64,000 nt of DNA, taken from contig CM055611.1 in NCBI GenBank assembly GCA_029379385.1, positions 15,012,062 to 15,076,061 on the forward strand, given 5' to 3'. Positions 53,001-64,000 of this stretch are shown in pieces. A program made the position numbers and the translations under genes. The notes under the pieces were generated by a model, which saw only the letters and a list, made by a program, of their open reading frames with translations, searched no databases and was not told the origin of the DNA. Positions within the stretch are counted from its first letter, which is position 1; every line of letters begins with the position of its first letter. The stretch is from Quillaja saponaria (Eukaryota > Streptophyta > Magnoliopsida > Fabales > Quillajaceae).

Positions 53001-54229
53001 TCTAATATGGTCCTCCAAAATTCATTCTTTTTCTAATCAAATCTTATGAAATTCAATTCTTTCTTATAAAATCCTTATTCTCTAATTTCTTCAAATCATC
53101 AAATTTCTTTTGGTGTTTTATACCCAATCAACTAATCATGTTGAATCCCTCAATTTAATGAAAATGATTTGGTTCATAATCTTATTTATTAGAAAATAAT
53201 TGCCTAGGATCTAATTTAGAAAAATGAATCTTGAAGGATCTGTTTGGAAAATTAATAATTTTAAGGCTGAAAATTGAAAAGTGATGCAATTCTCATAAAC
53301 AAAAATATTAATTAAGCCTATATTTTAGTTTATAAAAGTCGAACTTAAGATTTGTATTTCGTGCTTGTATTAATTTTAACTATAATTTGGTCAAAATTGA
53401 TTATAATCAAATAATCAAGAAGTTGAATGTTTGATTAGAATTTTTTTTTTTTTTTTGGGATTATAATCAGATTATTTTTCTATATTTTTACATTATAATA
53501 AAAAAAAAATTGTAAATTAAAAAAAGCAAGAATTTGGGTTTATTTTCATCCTATTTAATTGAGTTTCATAATAATCAGGTTTGACCTGAGTAAAATAACT
53601 ATACCATCTCCCTTTATCTTAACCAATGACACCCCAATAACATTAAGACATCACTTAAAACTTCCAAAAAAATAATGATAAGGTCTAGTTTTCTTTCAAC
53701 TTTCCAATAAATCATATAATAAGTTTATATTCCTAATTTCAATTTTCTAATTCAAAATAAATAATTTTTTCATAACAATGCATATAGTGCTAAAGTTAAT
53801 TACCCTATATTGATAAACCCCTTCCAATTTAAATTTTAAAATATATAATTGTCTTAAATACAACTATAAAAAAAATAATCTAGAAATTTAATTATTATAA
53901 CAACTGGATTTTAATCCTGATGTCGCTGAAGTCATTGATGTCACTGATACGCATCAGCTACATGTTCAAGTAGATGCAGATGCTTTTGTTGAAGATGATT
54001 TCATCTGTAATAGTCTGATGATAAATATCTATGACAGTCAGCTGACGCAAATAATTATCTATCACAGCCGAGCACAAATAAATATAGGTGGCATCTTGTG
54101 GACATAGATAAACATCACAATAATTTATGATATTGTTAGCGTGAACGTTAGTAGACGCATATATATTGTCACAAATGGTTATCTCCATCTAAATGTATCC
54201 TCTTGCATAAAAGTGAAGCATTGATGATT
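50045..54229. other. AT-rich intergenic region
   Basis: About 4 kb with poly-A, poly-T and TA microsatellites (for example 51567-51587, 52880-52896, 53441-53456) and no supportable gene. The open frame at 54188-53958 (minus) has low-complexity ISOLEUCINE/ASN-rich composition with no recognised domain; it follows the CACTA relic and may be its scrambled extension. Confidence 0.5.
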
Positions 54230-55080
54230 CAAGTATCATCATGTTGCTGTCATCTCTTATCTTTTGATGTGACCTCAGACATATAAGGCCTTTGAAGTCT
54301 CTTCATGATCAAAGGTGACTTAATATTTTGAAATATGTTAACTTTACCCCTTGGTTTGAACGGATCAGACACATTACAGCATTGCACTTAGTTTTATGCT
54401 CGATATTGTTGTAAAACAATTAACATTCATTCACTGCATTTGTCAATTTTATCATACCCAAGTCCTAACTCCTTCACAATTTTTCTAGACTCGTGAAAGT
54501 TTGTAGATAACTTCTCATCCTTAGGCAATAGAGTCTTCACTCTTGTTATTGTCAAGAACATATTATAACAGTTCTCAAACACATTAAATTCTAACTTGTA
54601 CAGCCGACAAAATAGTGTGTTCCTTACACCCTTCCTATACTAGCTCATTATCAGTGGCTAACAACTCATAGAATTTTGTAGCATCCGGGTTTAAAATTTT
54701 AAGTGTTCCAAATGCAATTGGTGCATAATGGCCTATTATCATATATGTCATCTAGGTTTGTTTCAACTAAAACTTCATCTACAACAACATTAGATTGTTG
54801 AGGTTGATTACTGTCACATCAACCCTTCCCATATAGAGCCATTTTTAGTAGGCTGAGACAAAATCCTTCTTATACAGGTGAAGGGTGAATTCTCCACTAC
54901 TTAGAAATTAATTTTTGTCACAAATTTAACTTGGAACCAAATTGTCTTGTCAAACACACAATTTGTATTGGTGAAGAAGTCAAGGATCGCCTTAACTTTG
55001 TCCCTAAATTCATCCGACAAGGTATTATTCAACATTCGACGATCCTTCCAATTTCGATCGACTGACAATGTTTTTGCATT
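54230..55080 (-). pseudogene. CACTA (En/Spm-type) TNP2 transposase relic
   Basis: TNP2 proteins mobilise CACTA elements. Reading the minus strand across frame changes gives the N-terminal transposase-associated domain (VDRNWKDRRMLNNTLSDEF near 55070, HLYKKDFVSAY near 54870). The start of the tnp2 domain follows: NPDATKFYELLATDNELV near 54690, KTLLPKDEKLSTNF near 54530, KIVKELGLGYDKI near 54480, LFYNNIEHKTKCN near 54410 and LQRPYMSEVTSKD near 54280. Many stops and shifts make it non-functional, and the catalytic core further downstream is missing. CACTA ends were not found. Confidence 0.72.
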
Positions 55081-56205
55081 AATTATAAATTATTTCAACT
55101 CCGTTAGATACATACAAGTATTGTAGAAGAACGAAAGAAACTAAAATGAATGCACCAAGTATGCTATTTGCCACCTTCGACACCATTCTAAGGGATAATA
55201 TGGCCTTATCATATTTAAAAAAGCTATACACATGCATTCTAGTGAGTAGCTTATTCTTTTCTTCGTAACTTAGAAATTTTCATCATCATTTTCTTCTGGT
55301 CTCCTAAGTACAAGACATAGACCATGTGCAATTTTGTCACCATACATGTCCTAAGTATATATAAACCCAAAGAACATAGAAAAATGTCATTGAAATTTCA
55401 ACCAAATGAACAAAAAGTTAAACCTACCATTGTAACAAATGGTTTGTTCACTTTTTTTAAATTGTTCACTTTGGACAATTCAAGGATTATTATTGCAAAC
55501 AAATTTAATGTTTGTCTAAATTAAGTAGACGAATGAAGCATCATTTTTTACATTGTTCTTTGGTTTAGAAGTTATGGTGCTAGCTTTTTGATATCTTCAA
55601 TATCTCTTAGGTTTGTCTCAATTCCTTGCCTAACCTTTTGATGACTCATTACCAGCACCCAGGGAGAAACGAGGCAAAAAAGTTTTTGTGGAGTTGTGCT
55701 TTCCTTTCAATAATTTGGGGAGTTTGGTTTGAATGTTGTGCATAAATTTTTTGTAACTATTATCTCCCATTGCCTTTTCTTTGGAGTAAGATTTTTTTTT
55801 CATGCTTCTATGTGGTGCTCTGTTTCGAGAGAATTTTAGGGTGTTTCTTTAGTTGTCATGCAACGTGATTGGCATGCTCTTTTTTATTAAGATTTTATTT
55901 TTATTTTTCTGTCAAGCAGGACACCTCCTCATTGTATTTCAAATATATCTTAATACAAATTTTTTTTCTATAAAAAAACATTAATCCATTTAAAATAATT
56001 CTCAAACAGGTTTCTAATATATATAGAGATTTAAAATGATTCTCAAACAGGTTTCTAATATATATAGAGATTTTTAATGTATGCTTGCAAGTTAAGCAAA
56101 TTAACAGACTAGTTTCAAACAAAACCAATAACACTTCATACATACCTTAGACTAATTTCACAAAGTTAGACATTCAAAAGTCAGCCTAGTAAGTTAGCTT
56201 ATCTT
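55081..56205. other. Intergenic, no gene seen
   Basis: AT-rich. A tandem pair of about 45 bases (ATTCTCAAACAGGTTTCTAATATATATAGAG) lies at about 55998-56070. No coding sequence was recognised. Confidence 0.5.
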
Positions 56206-57110
56206 TAGGGGTGTGCAGACAGTTAGGTCAAGTCGGTTTTGGACCTTTGACCACCCAACCTGACCAATTTAGTTTTGAAAAAAACTCAAACAAGTTAATA
56301 ACCAAAAATTTTCAACCGAAGAAAATCATCAATCGGTCGATTGTTTGGTTAATCTTTACACAGCCCTCAAATCCCACTTTTTAAACCCTAAATCAATAAA
56401 TCAGATGAAGATAATAATTTACTTGGAAAATACAAAATTTAGATGAAAAATAATCGCTATATAATTACACGTCGTAGAGTTTAGAAGCACCACATCAGTA
56501 GAAAGGAAGGAGGAAAAATGGAAGTAATTGATTGATAGGAGTTTGGAATTTCAGAGAGAACATTGGAGATTATGTTCCATGGAGGTTGATTCCGTTATCC
56601 TAATGAAATCGGATCATCAAGATACATGTCCGTTGGATTCAGAGCTCCGTGCACCTTGAAATTTTGCAGTAAATTAATTAGAGTTTGGAATTTTAGAGAG
56701 AACGGTGGAGAGTGGGAAGGTTGATATATAGGATCCCCATATAATCTGGATCCTTGGGATGTTAAAGAACAGAGAGAAGGAACAACGTGACAACATAGGT
56801 TTTGTTTCTCTTAGGCTATGAATTGGGCTAAGACTTGAGAAGCATGAGGTGGGCTTTGATTCTATTTGGGCAAGAATATTGCAAGTCTAGGTTGGGCTCC
56901 TACATAAAACTAATATCTTTCTAGGCATATTAATTCGGTCGTGTCTGTTATTCAAATTATAAATAAAACATCGCTTGCAAAATCAACCTGAATATAAATA
57001 TAAAATTTCAACCAATTTGCCATCCGCTTTTTTCAGTTTGGGTTAGTTGTGAGTTTTATGGTCAGTTTTGCGGCAGTTTGTCAGGTTTTCGATTATTATG
57101 CTCACCTTTA
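56206..57110. mobile_element. Non-autonomous hAT-like element with 8-bp target duplication
   Basis: Ends read TAGGGGTGTGCA on the left and, reversed, TAAAGGTGAGCA on the right. They are flanked by CTTATCTT (56198-56205) and CTTGTCCT (57111-57118), which agree at 6 of 8 positions. The 905-base interior contains two related copies of GAGTTTGGAATTT...AGAGAGAAC at about 56537 and 56690, and GC-richer stretches that could be captured DNA. The ends resemble those of the 26466-27009 element. Confidence 0.65.
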
Positions 57111-57118
57111 CTTGTCCT

Positions 57119-57667
57119 AATTCGTAAACCCCAATATCAAAACAAAACATATATAGGGACTGTGATTGAAGATCTGGGCTTGAATGAGAAAATCTAAAAG
57201 CAAAAAACAAGTTTTAGAATTTCAAGGTTGTTGATAGCTAAGAGGTTTTTTCTACTGTTTCTTCTTCCTCTACTGGTTAAGGAGGCTTCAAATGTAAACT
57301 TTCTGTATGCTGAGTTAACCATTGATGTGTTGCAATATAGTTGAAGGTGAACCTTAAAATGTCTTTGAATAATTAGGGGAGAATTACAGCTAGAGTCAAA
57401 TGTGTAGCTTATTATCATTATAAGAACAACAATACATATTATTCTCTCCCCTTCTAATTGATATATGTATATATATAGTATATACTGAACCTAGCAAAGC
57501 TGTCAATTTCAGCATACGGTTCAAAAACTGATTGAAATTTCAAGAAATAATTTTAGTTTATATATTTTGACCTACTTCCCAAGAGGTTCATTTGCTGAAA
57601 AATGCATAGCCAATTATGACAAACAAAACTCGAGAAGAAAACTCAGAAGTTAAGACGAAGGCAAAAA

Positions 57668-57698
<31 letters not shown>

Positions 57699-59779
57699 GG
57701 AAAAAGGAAAAAAAAGAAGAGTATGAAGTAGACATAAATCACTCGAAACAATACTACAAAAGTTAAATATTTGGATTGCCATCATCAATAATTTCCTTTT
57801 TCTTTCATTCTCTAGCAAACAAATGGGTGAATATAACCTAATCAAAAGAGAAAATTATGAAAGTGTTGGGTATAAGCGAAAAAGTAAGGAATTAATGGAG
57901 TCAAAGAATAAAATGAAACTTAACAAGTATTATCCAATCATACTATATTCCTAACATTTCCACTCTTTGAAAGCAGCCAAAATTCAAGTTTGAGTAGACC
58001 TATAATTGTTGTTTTTGGTTTATGTATACCATTCAAGATCTTCTAAGTTGCTATGTATGATTAGAAGGTTTAAATTTTCTTTTCTTTCATTTTTATAAAT
58101 TTTACTTAAAGAAGAATTCTTGCTACTCGCATCTTTTTTTTAATAAAATTTCTTTTTCTATAAGCAAATAAATTATTGAAATTAGTTAACAAAACAAGGG
58201 CATATGCAAGCTAAACCCAGAAATTATTAACACCCACAAAACCCCCAATATCAAATGCTTAATTCCCAATATAAAATACCTGATTTCCATAAAACTTGGC
58301 CACAATCTACAAAAATACATAATAATTTTAACAACAATTCATAACTCATTCAAGAAATCAAAAAAATAATTATAGGAACCCGAGGAGTGGAAGGAAAAAA
58401 AAAATAAAAAAAAATACATACATACTTAAGTGTATGCAAGCAGCGGCAGCAACGGTGGTGACTGGTGAAGGGGTAATCATGAGTAGTGGCAAACTAGAGC
58501 ATAACGTCTAACAATGTTGACGGCAGGGTAGGGTTGAGGCACATAGAGAGAGAGAGTTTGAAAGAGAATTGTAGAAGAAAATTAGCATAGAGGAATGAAA
58601 AATAATAAAATATTGACTACTACATGCAACTGCACTGATTTGTTTTGTAATAACAATACATACGCAGATAAGGTGTTAAATGATGCCAAAACTTTATCGC
58701 TGTCTATGTCAGGAGAAACTTATTAGCAAAAAAAATCCATATTTTGAAATACTTATCAGCTACAGAGTTTCTGTTATTGCTAAAAACATTTTTTCTTATA
58801 CAGGAATTTAATTTTAATAATATTTATTAAATGATTTTATTTTCACTTTTAAAAATGAGTTGGAATATTCTAATTGTATTTTAAGACATATATATTTCAA
58901 GATGTAAATTGATAGTTCAATAAGTAAGGGGTAAAATGTTATGAATAAACAGATCTATTTTAAATTAAAAATTGAAATTGGGCTTTATTGAGAATATGAA
59001 AAATAAATAAATAAAATTTATTATTTTTTCTAAAACTTAACCAAAGATATCTGCTATAATTTTATTGTTAATGAATAATAACTTTATTATTTCATATCTT
59101 ATATATATATATTTATTTAAATTATCAAAACATAGTATAATTTTAATATTTCTAGATAAATTTTCAATTAAATTATTTTTCTATTATATTTTTAATCAAA
59201 ATAGAAATAATATTGAATTGGATAAAACATAATCATTTTTTTTTGTACTTTTTTCAGAAAATAATAAATTAAACAACTTATTTTATCAAACTTTGACACA
59301 ATTTTTAATACATTATTTCATAGATTATAAGTGCTTGTTACTGACAATATACACAACTTATATTATAATCTAAAAATCAATTAAAATTTTATTAAAAAAA
59401 AAAACTCAATCAAAATAATTGATAATTTGATTATTAATTATAATCATATAATTTTGTGCAAAAATTTATACGCACTCAGTTAATTTTTCAAAAAAAAAAA
59501 AAAAACTATAATTAATTTTAGTTAATGAATAAATAAAATAAATAATGAATAAAATTGATACACAATGTATTATATCAAGGTAAGATAATTAGGGAAATTC
59601 AAAAGTACAGCTTATTGATTTTCTAAAAATGTTATTGAAATTTTTGTTCATTTCAAGAGTAAAATATGGCTTCTAATTTTTTTTTTTTCTTAAAATACAA
59701 ATTTTTACAAGTGTGCTTTAAACTATTTGACTTGGTACATTGAATGAACTAATCCCATTTTTCGAAACTAATGGACATG
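57119..59779. other. Intergenic with polypurine and GA repeats
   Basis: A long polypurine run lies at about 57661-57721 and a short (GA)n at about 58540-58552. From about 58750 to 59770 the DNA is very AT-rich. No gene is seen. The region beyond the copia RNase H end should hold its 3' LTR, but nothing resembling the 62930-63310 region was found. Confidence 0.5.
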
Positions 59780-62700
59780 TCAAACTGCAAGGTGTTTGGA
59801 TTGAACTTGTTCTTGAACAAAATGATAATCTACTGTAACATGTTTCATTTGGCTATGAAATACTAGTTTTTGACATAGGAATGTGGCTCTAAGATTGTCA
59901 TAGTAAATTACGGGAATATCAGGTGGAGAATAATGTAGCTCATGAAAAAGATGGACAACCCAATTTATTTCGGCGGCACTGTTATCAATTACTTTGTATT
60001 CTACTTCTGTTGAAGATCTGGCAACTGTTAGTTGTTTCTTGGATGACCAACTTATAGGAGCACCACCAAGAAACAATATATAAGTTCCAGTGGAGGTCTG
60101 ATCATCGGGATTGCCAGCCCAATGCAAATCAGAGAATGCAATGAGCTTCAAAGGAGCAATCGACTGTAACTTGAGAGCAAAATGATAAGTTGCTTTGAGG
60201 CATCGAAGTACTCATTTCGCAGCTTGCCAATGAGAAGCAATTGGCTTATGCATGAATTGAGAAAGCCGATTTATTGTAAAGGCAAGGTCAGGTTGTGTAA
60301 AAGCCAAGTATTAAAGAGCTCCTATAAGTTGGCGATACTCCTTTGGATTAGTAGAACTTGCATCATCATCAAGTTTAAGGACCACAAGCTAGACATGGGT
60401 GAAGACACTCCCTTAGCTTCCATCATATTGAAGCTTTGAAGTAGACCAATGATGTATTTTTATTGGAATAGAAGAATGCCATTAGGAGTGTGACAAACTT
60501 CAATGCCAAGAAAATAGTCAATGGTGAAAGGTTCATAAGAGAAAATTGAGATGATAAGGTAGCATTAACTTGTAGTATTGCTTGGTTGGAGGAGCCAGTA
60601 AGAATAATGTCATCAACATAGATAAGTAAATAAATTGGTTTGAGGTATTAAGGCATTTGTAGTAATGGTATTTGACTGAATATCCCAACAACACATGGCA
60701 TAGATTTGGGTGCAAGTTTGTTAGGGGCATAAGGGCAAAGCCAAGGATAGCATAAGCAACCAAAGGTACAGAGGGAGTGGTAATTGGGTTCTTGACGAAA
60801 GAAAGCTTGATATGGAGAATGGGTGTGGTCATGCGGTTTATTAGGTAAACCACTGTTTGGCAGGCATATGGCCATAGGTAGAATGGCATAGAGGCTTGAT
60901 GAAGCAACGTGAGGGCTGTTTCCATAATATGTTGATGCCTTCTTTCAACACTACTTACCCTTTGAGGGGTGTATGGTGGAGATAAAAGATGTTGAATGTC
61001 ATTTAGATACTTGGTTAAGCTTTCATATTCCTCACCACCATCTGAATAAACAGTAATAATTTGTGAGTTGAAGAATTTTTCAACAAGTGATTTAAAAGAA
61101 AGAAAAGTGGATGGCACATCAGACTTCTTTTTCAGAGGAAATAACCTTGTATATTTTGTGAAGTGATCAACAAACATGACATAAAATCTATAACCTTCAG
61201 AAGATGTAACAGGAAAGGGCCCCTAAACATCAGTATAAAGCAATTCTAAAGGTTTAGTGCTTTTCAAAGAAGAGGTGAAAAAAGATAACCGATGACTTTT
61301 CTTGCAAAGACAAGAATTACAACTATTTTTGGAAGTTGAAAAACATGGAAAATTAAATTTAGAAATAAGTTATTGTAAAGCCATAATGTGAGGATGACCT
61401 AAACGACGATGCCACAGAGAGAAAGGGAGATGTATAGCTTTATTAGTGACATAGGCAGCAGATGGAGTATCATGACTAGTCCATTCGTAAAGGAAACTTC
61501 TATTCGGGCCTTAAGCTAGAGGCTCCCGCATTCTTAAATCCTTCACAACAAAATAAGATGGAAAGAATTCAACAGATGTATTATTTTGTGAGCAAAATAA
61601 AGGAATAGATATAAGATTTTTTAAGAATGGAGGGGGCATACAAAACATTTTTTAGAACAAAATTACGAGATTTAGAAGCAAAGGTAGTATCACTCGTGTG
61701 AGTGATTTTAATACCATTACCGTCACCAACAATGACATCATATGTGCCATTGTAGTTTGTGTAGGCTTGAAGATTTTGGGTGTCAGAGGTAATGTAGGTG
61801 GGACGCACCGGTATCCATGATCCAATTTGTCGAAGGGTTAGTATGCTTGCATACAAAATTGGCTTGAGGATTCTGAGCAATGTGTGTCATTGATCTATAA
61901 ACTTTGGCAACATGGCCGAATTTATCACAAATTGGCATTGAACTCTGGGTTTGTTTGAGTTTCCATTGTTACTGGAAGAACCTGAAGGACGGTAATTGTT
62001 GCTTCTCGGTGTAAAATTATTGCTGGGTATATTGCTGGTCGTGGAGCCCGATTGCTAATGAGAACGTCGATTATTGTTGCTTTGGCGAGAGTTGCAGCTT
62101 CCTTGGTTACTCTGTTGAGTGAATTGAGCAGTGACAGTAAGCTGCTCTCATTTGGAGCTTTGATGGTGAAGAAAAATTTCATGACTAGAGAGTTTGTTAT
62201 GGAGTTCTTCAAAAGAGATATGAGAATCCCTCATTTAAATTGTAGCACTGATCAGATCATATTTAGGTTCCATTTAAGTGAGAGTTTTCATAACGAGCTT
62301 TTCTGGTCTCATGGAATGGCCAGAGATAGCTAGTTCATCGGCGATGGATCGTATCTCATTGAGATACTAGGCAATAGAGTTAGCTCCTTTGAAGATATGG
62401 TTAAGAGTCTCTCGGAGACTATAACCACGAGATTGAGACTTGTTTGCATATGAAGTCTTAAGTCGAGTCCAAGCTTCAAGGAAATTTTTGGATGTAGCGA
62501 CGAGAAGGGCAATGGTGGCATCAACTGAGGCCATGATGGCATGGCAAATGAGTCCGACTTGGCAGCGCCAGGAGTGATACTGCAGATCTATCAATGGCGG
62601 GCAGAGAAGAGTACCTTCAATATACTGCAATAGATCCTATCCAAGAAGGAGAAGTTCTATTTGAGCTCTCTATGTGAGATAGTTGCTGCCCGTAAGTTTA

Positions 62701-62858
62701 ATGAGTATTTAGGTGTCGGGATTGATGGAGATACATTGACCGGACTATGTGAGTGTGTTGATAACAGATCTAGATGGTTGGATGGATGGGGTGTTGGTTT
62801 GGGTGGTTTCTGTTTCGGGTGTAGTGTTTTTGGTGGTAGAGGAACTGTCAGTTGTCAT
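59780..62858 (-). mobile_element. Degenerate Ty1/copia retrotransposon coding region (gag-pol)
   Basis: Domains on the minus strand appear in copia order. gag runs from ATG 62858 (IKLTGSNYLT-R, LKTSYANKSQSR). A zinc-knuckle remnant CDKFGHVAK lies near 61915. Protease WIMDTGAS is near 61815. The GAG-pre-integrase WHRRLGHPH...CNSCLCKKSHR spans about 61420-61290. Integrase occupies about 61215-60660 (LLYTDV, VYSDGGEEY, SSVERRHQHI). The C-terminal half of reverse transcriptase begins at YVDDIILTG near 60600, with EYRQLIGAL and PDLAFTINRLSQFMHKP. RNase H lies at about 60180-59780. The fingers and first palm half of reverse transcriptase are missing: integrase runs almost directly into YVDD. Many stops and frameshifts occur. 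The element is dead and could only ever move with help. Confidence 0.92.
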
Positions 62859-62929
62859 GGTTGCTGGAAAAAAAAATGGAGGGGGAGGAAGAGATGGATT
62901 TGTGTTGCTCGTTAGAGCTTGCAGTTTTT

Positions 62930-63310
62930 ATACTATAAAGAGACATAACAATTGGTATTGTAAAAGGCCACATCGATTAATCTTATTAATAATGTATTTA
63001 TACAAGAAGAAGAGCAAAGTTGCTCAAAATAGAAAAGGAAAACAAATCAATAGACTTTAATTATAATCAATAGAGAATAACGGAAGTTGCTCAAAATAGA
63101 AAAGGAAAACAAAGCAATAGACTTTAATTACAATCAATAGAAAATAACAGAAATAAAGAATAAGATATGATGGTGAAGAAGGAGGGATTTATATTCCTTC
63201 AATAAATAATGGAAGTTGTTCAAAATAGAAAAGAAAAAAATAATCAATAAACTTTAATTACAATCAATGGAAGATAATAGAAATAAAGAAAAAGATATGA
63301 TGGCGAAGAA
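62930..63310 (-). repeat. Probable copia 5' LTR remnant with three tandem-like repeats and TATA box
   Basis: Upstream of gag on the minus strand, a block starting (plus strand) AGTTGCTCAAAATAGAAAAGG recurs at about 63018, 63084 and 63210. The last two also share AGATATGATGG-GAAGAA. On the minus strand a TATAAATA box (62995-63002) follows the repeats in the direction of gag. Repeated upstream units followed by a TATA box fit the U3-R layout of an LTR. A primer-binding site matching initiator tRNA-Met was not found, so the LTR edges are uncertain. Confidence 0.5.
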
Positions 63311-64000
63311 TGAGGGCTTATGTTCACGAATGGCTTGGTGTGCACAGTATGCATGAATTAAACACGTGCCTGCATGTTGTTGCAAAAGCCAAGTTTAAAT
63401 GTAGCCTATGCAATGTTTTGGGACAAAGTTTGAAAATCATAAATGCTAGCAAATTGTCATTGATAATGACTTTCTGCAATTTATTATTATTGACTTTAAA
63501 GTTTGGCTATTCCGTTTGAGGAATACCGGGTAGCAAGCCTTGGGCTCATATGAATTGACTCACATCTTGCAATAAATGATAATAGAGTTGTTCAAATTCT
63601 AATAAATTTTCAGTAATAGTTAGAACTTAGAATATTACATTTTACTTTGTCTAAAATTAAAATCATTGGTTTTTATTTATTTATTTATTTTTTTTAACAA
63701 TCAATTTTTCCTTTTTGAAAAGGTCAATAGTGCCTTTTTTTTTCTTCCTAATTTTACTAAAAACAATTGAAAAAACATAAGCCAAAAATGTGTCAAAATG
63801 TCAATGGAACACATTGAAGTAATTATACTTGCAAAATATCTATTTGTAAATTAATTGGATGAAGAACTGTGCTTTTCTTATAGCTATTATTAGTATCATA
63901 TATTTTTATGAAGCACATTCTCATGTATATTGTCTTTATTTGTATTTAACAAAATTAATGAAAAATAAAATAAAATACTTTTTTTTTATAAGAGAATAAA
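63311..64000. other. Intergenic to window end
   Basis: No coding or structural feature recognised; AT-rich with a (TTTA)n run near 63677. Confidence 0.45.

Noticed and set aside
53958..54188. 76-codon minus-strand frame
   Set aside because: Low-complexity composition, no domain; adjoining CACTA relic suggests scrambled transposon DNA rather than a gene.
62661..63060. Plus-strand open frames over the copia gag start
   Set aside because: Antisense shadows of the gag leader, whose minus-strand reading matches known copia gag phrases.

Overview
The window is nuclear DNA of a flowering plant, most likely a eudicot. It is strongly AT-rich, its genes are split by short and long GT-AG introns, it carries plant-specific gene families (ROP GTPase, PLS-type pentatricopeptide protein, chloroplast Hsp70 with a transit peptide, FMO1-like monooxygenase, FAR1-type transposase), and the intergenic space is full of plant transposon relics. 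The species cannot be told from the sequence. All gene models were built by hand from conserved protein motifs, splice-site consensus and phase arithmetic.

Layout. 1-2325 is one copy of a long direct repeat whose second copy lies at 17428-19625. 4758-6628 (minus) is a seven-exon ROP/RAC small GTPase with a one-base frameshift in exon 2. 9424-10815 is a long imperfect inverted repeat. 11832-12297 is a MITE-like repeat. 12794-14455 (plus) is an intronless PPR gene. 19985-23652 (plus) is an eight-exon chloroplast-stroma Hsp70, complete at 707 residues. 25331-25510 and 26466-27009 are small inverted-repeat elements. 29238-35611 is bounded by ~150 bp inverted repeats and holds a broken FAR1/Mutator-type transposase (minus) and a decayed fragment of the transcription factor gene SPT6 (plus). 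35891-46835 (plus) is a twelve-exon palmitoyl-protein thioesterase of 338 residues. 47704-50000 (minus) is a five-exon flavin-containing monooxygenase of 523 residues. 54230-55080 (minus) is a CACTA (TNP2) transposase relic. 56206-57110 is a hAT-like non-autonomous element with an 8-bp target duplication. 59780-63310 (minus) is a decayed Ty1/copia retrotransposon with part of its reverse transcriptase deleted.

The host genes are unrelated housekeeping or regulatory genes, each with its own promoter; nothing suggests an operon or biosynthetic cluster. The distinctive content is the transposon layer: several superfamilies, a probable transposon gene capture, a segmental duplication around the PPR/Hsp70 interval, and repeated C-to-T type stop codons in dead transposons. 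I did not find a convincing new biological system; the most interesting objects are the putative SPT6-carrying Mutator-like element, the frameshifted ROP gene and the long hairpin-forming repeat.
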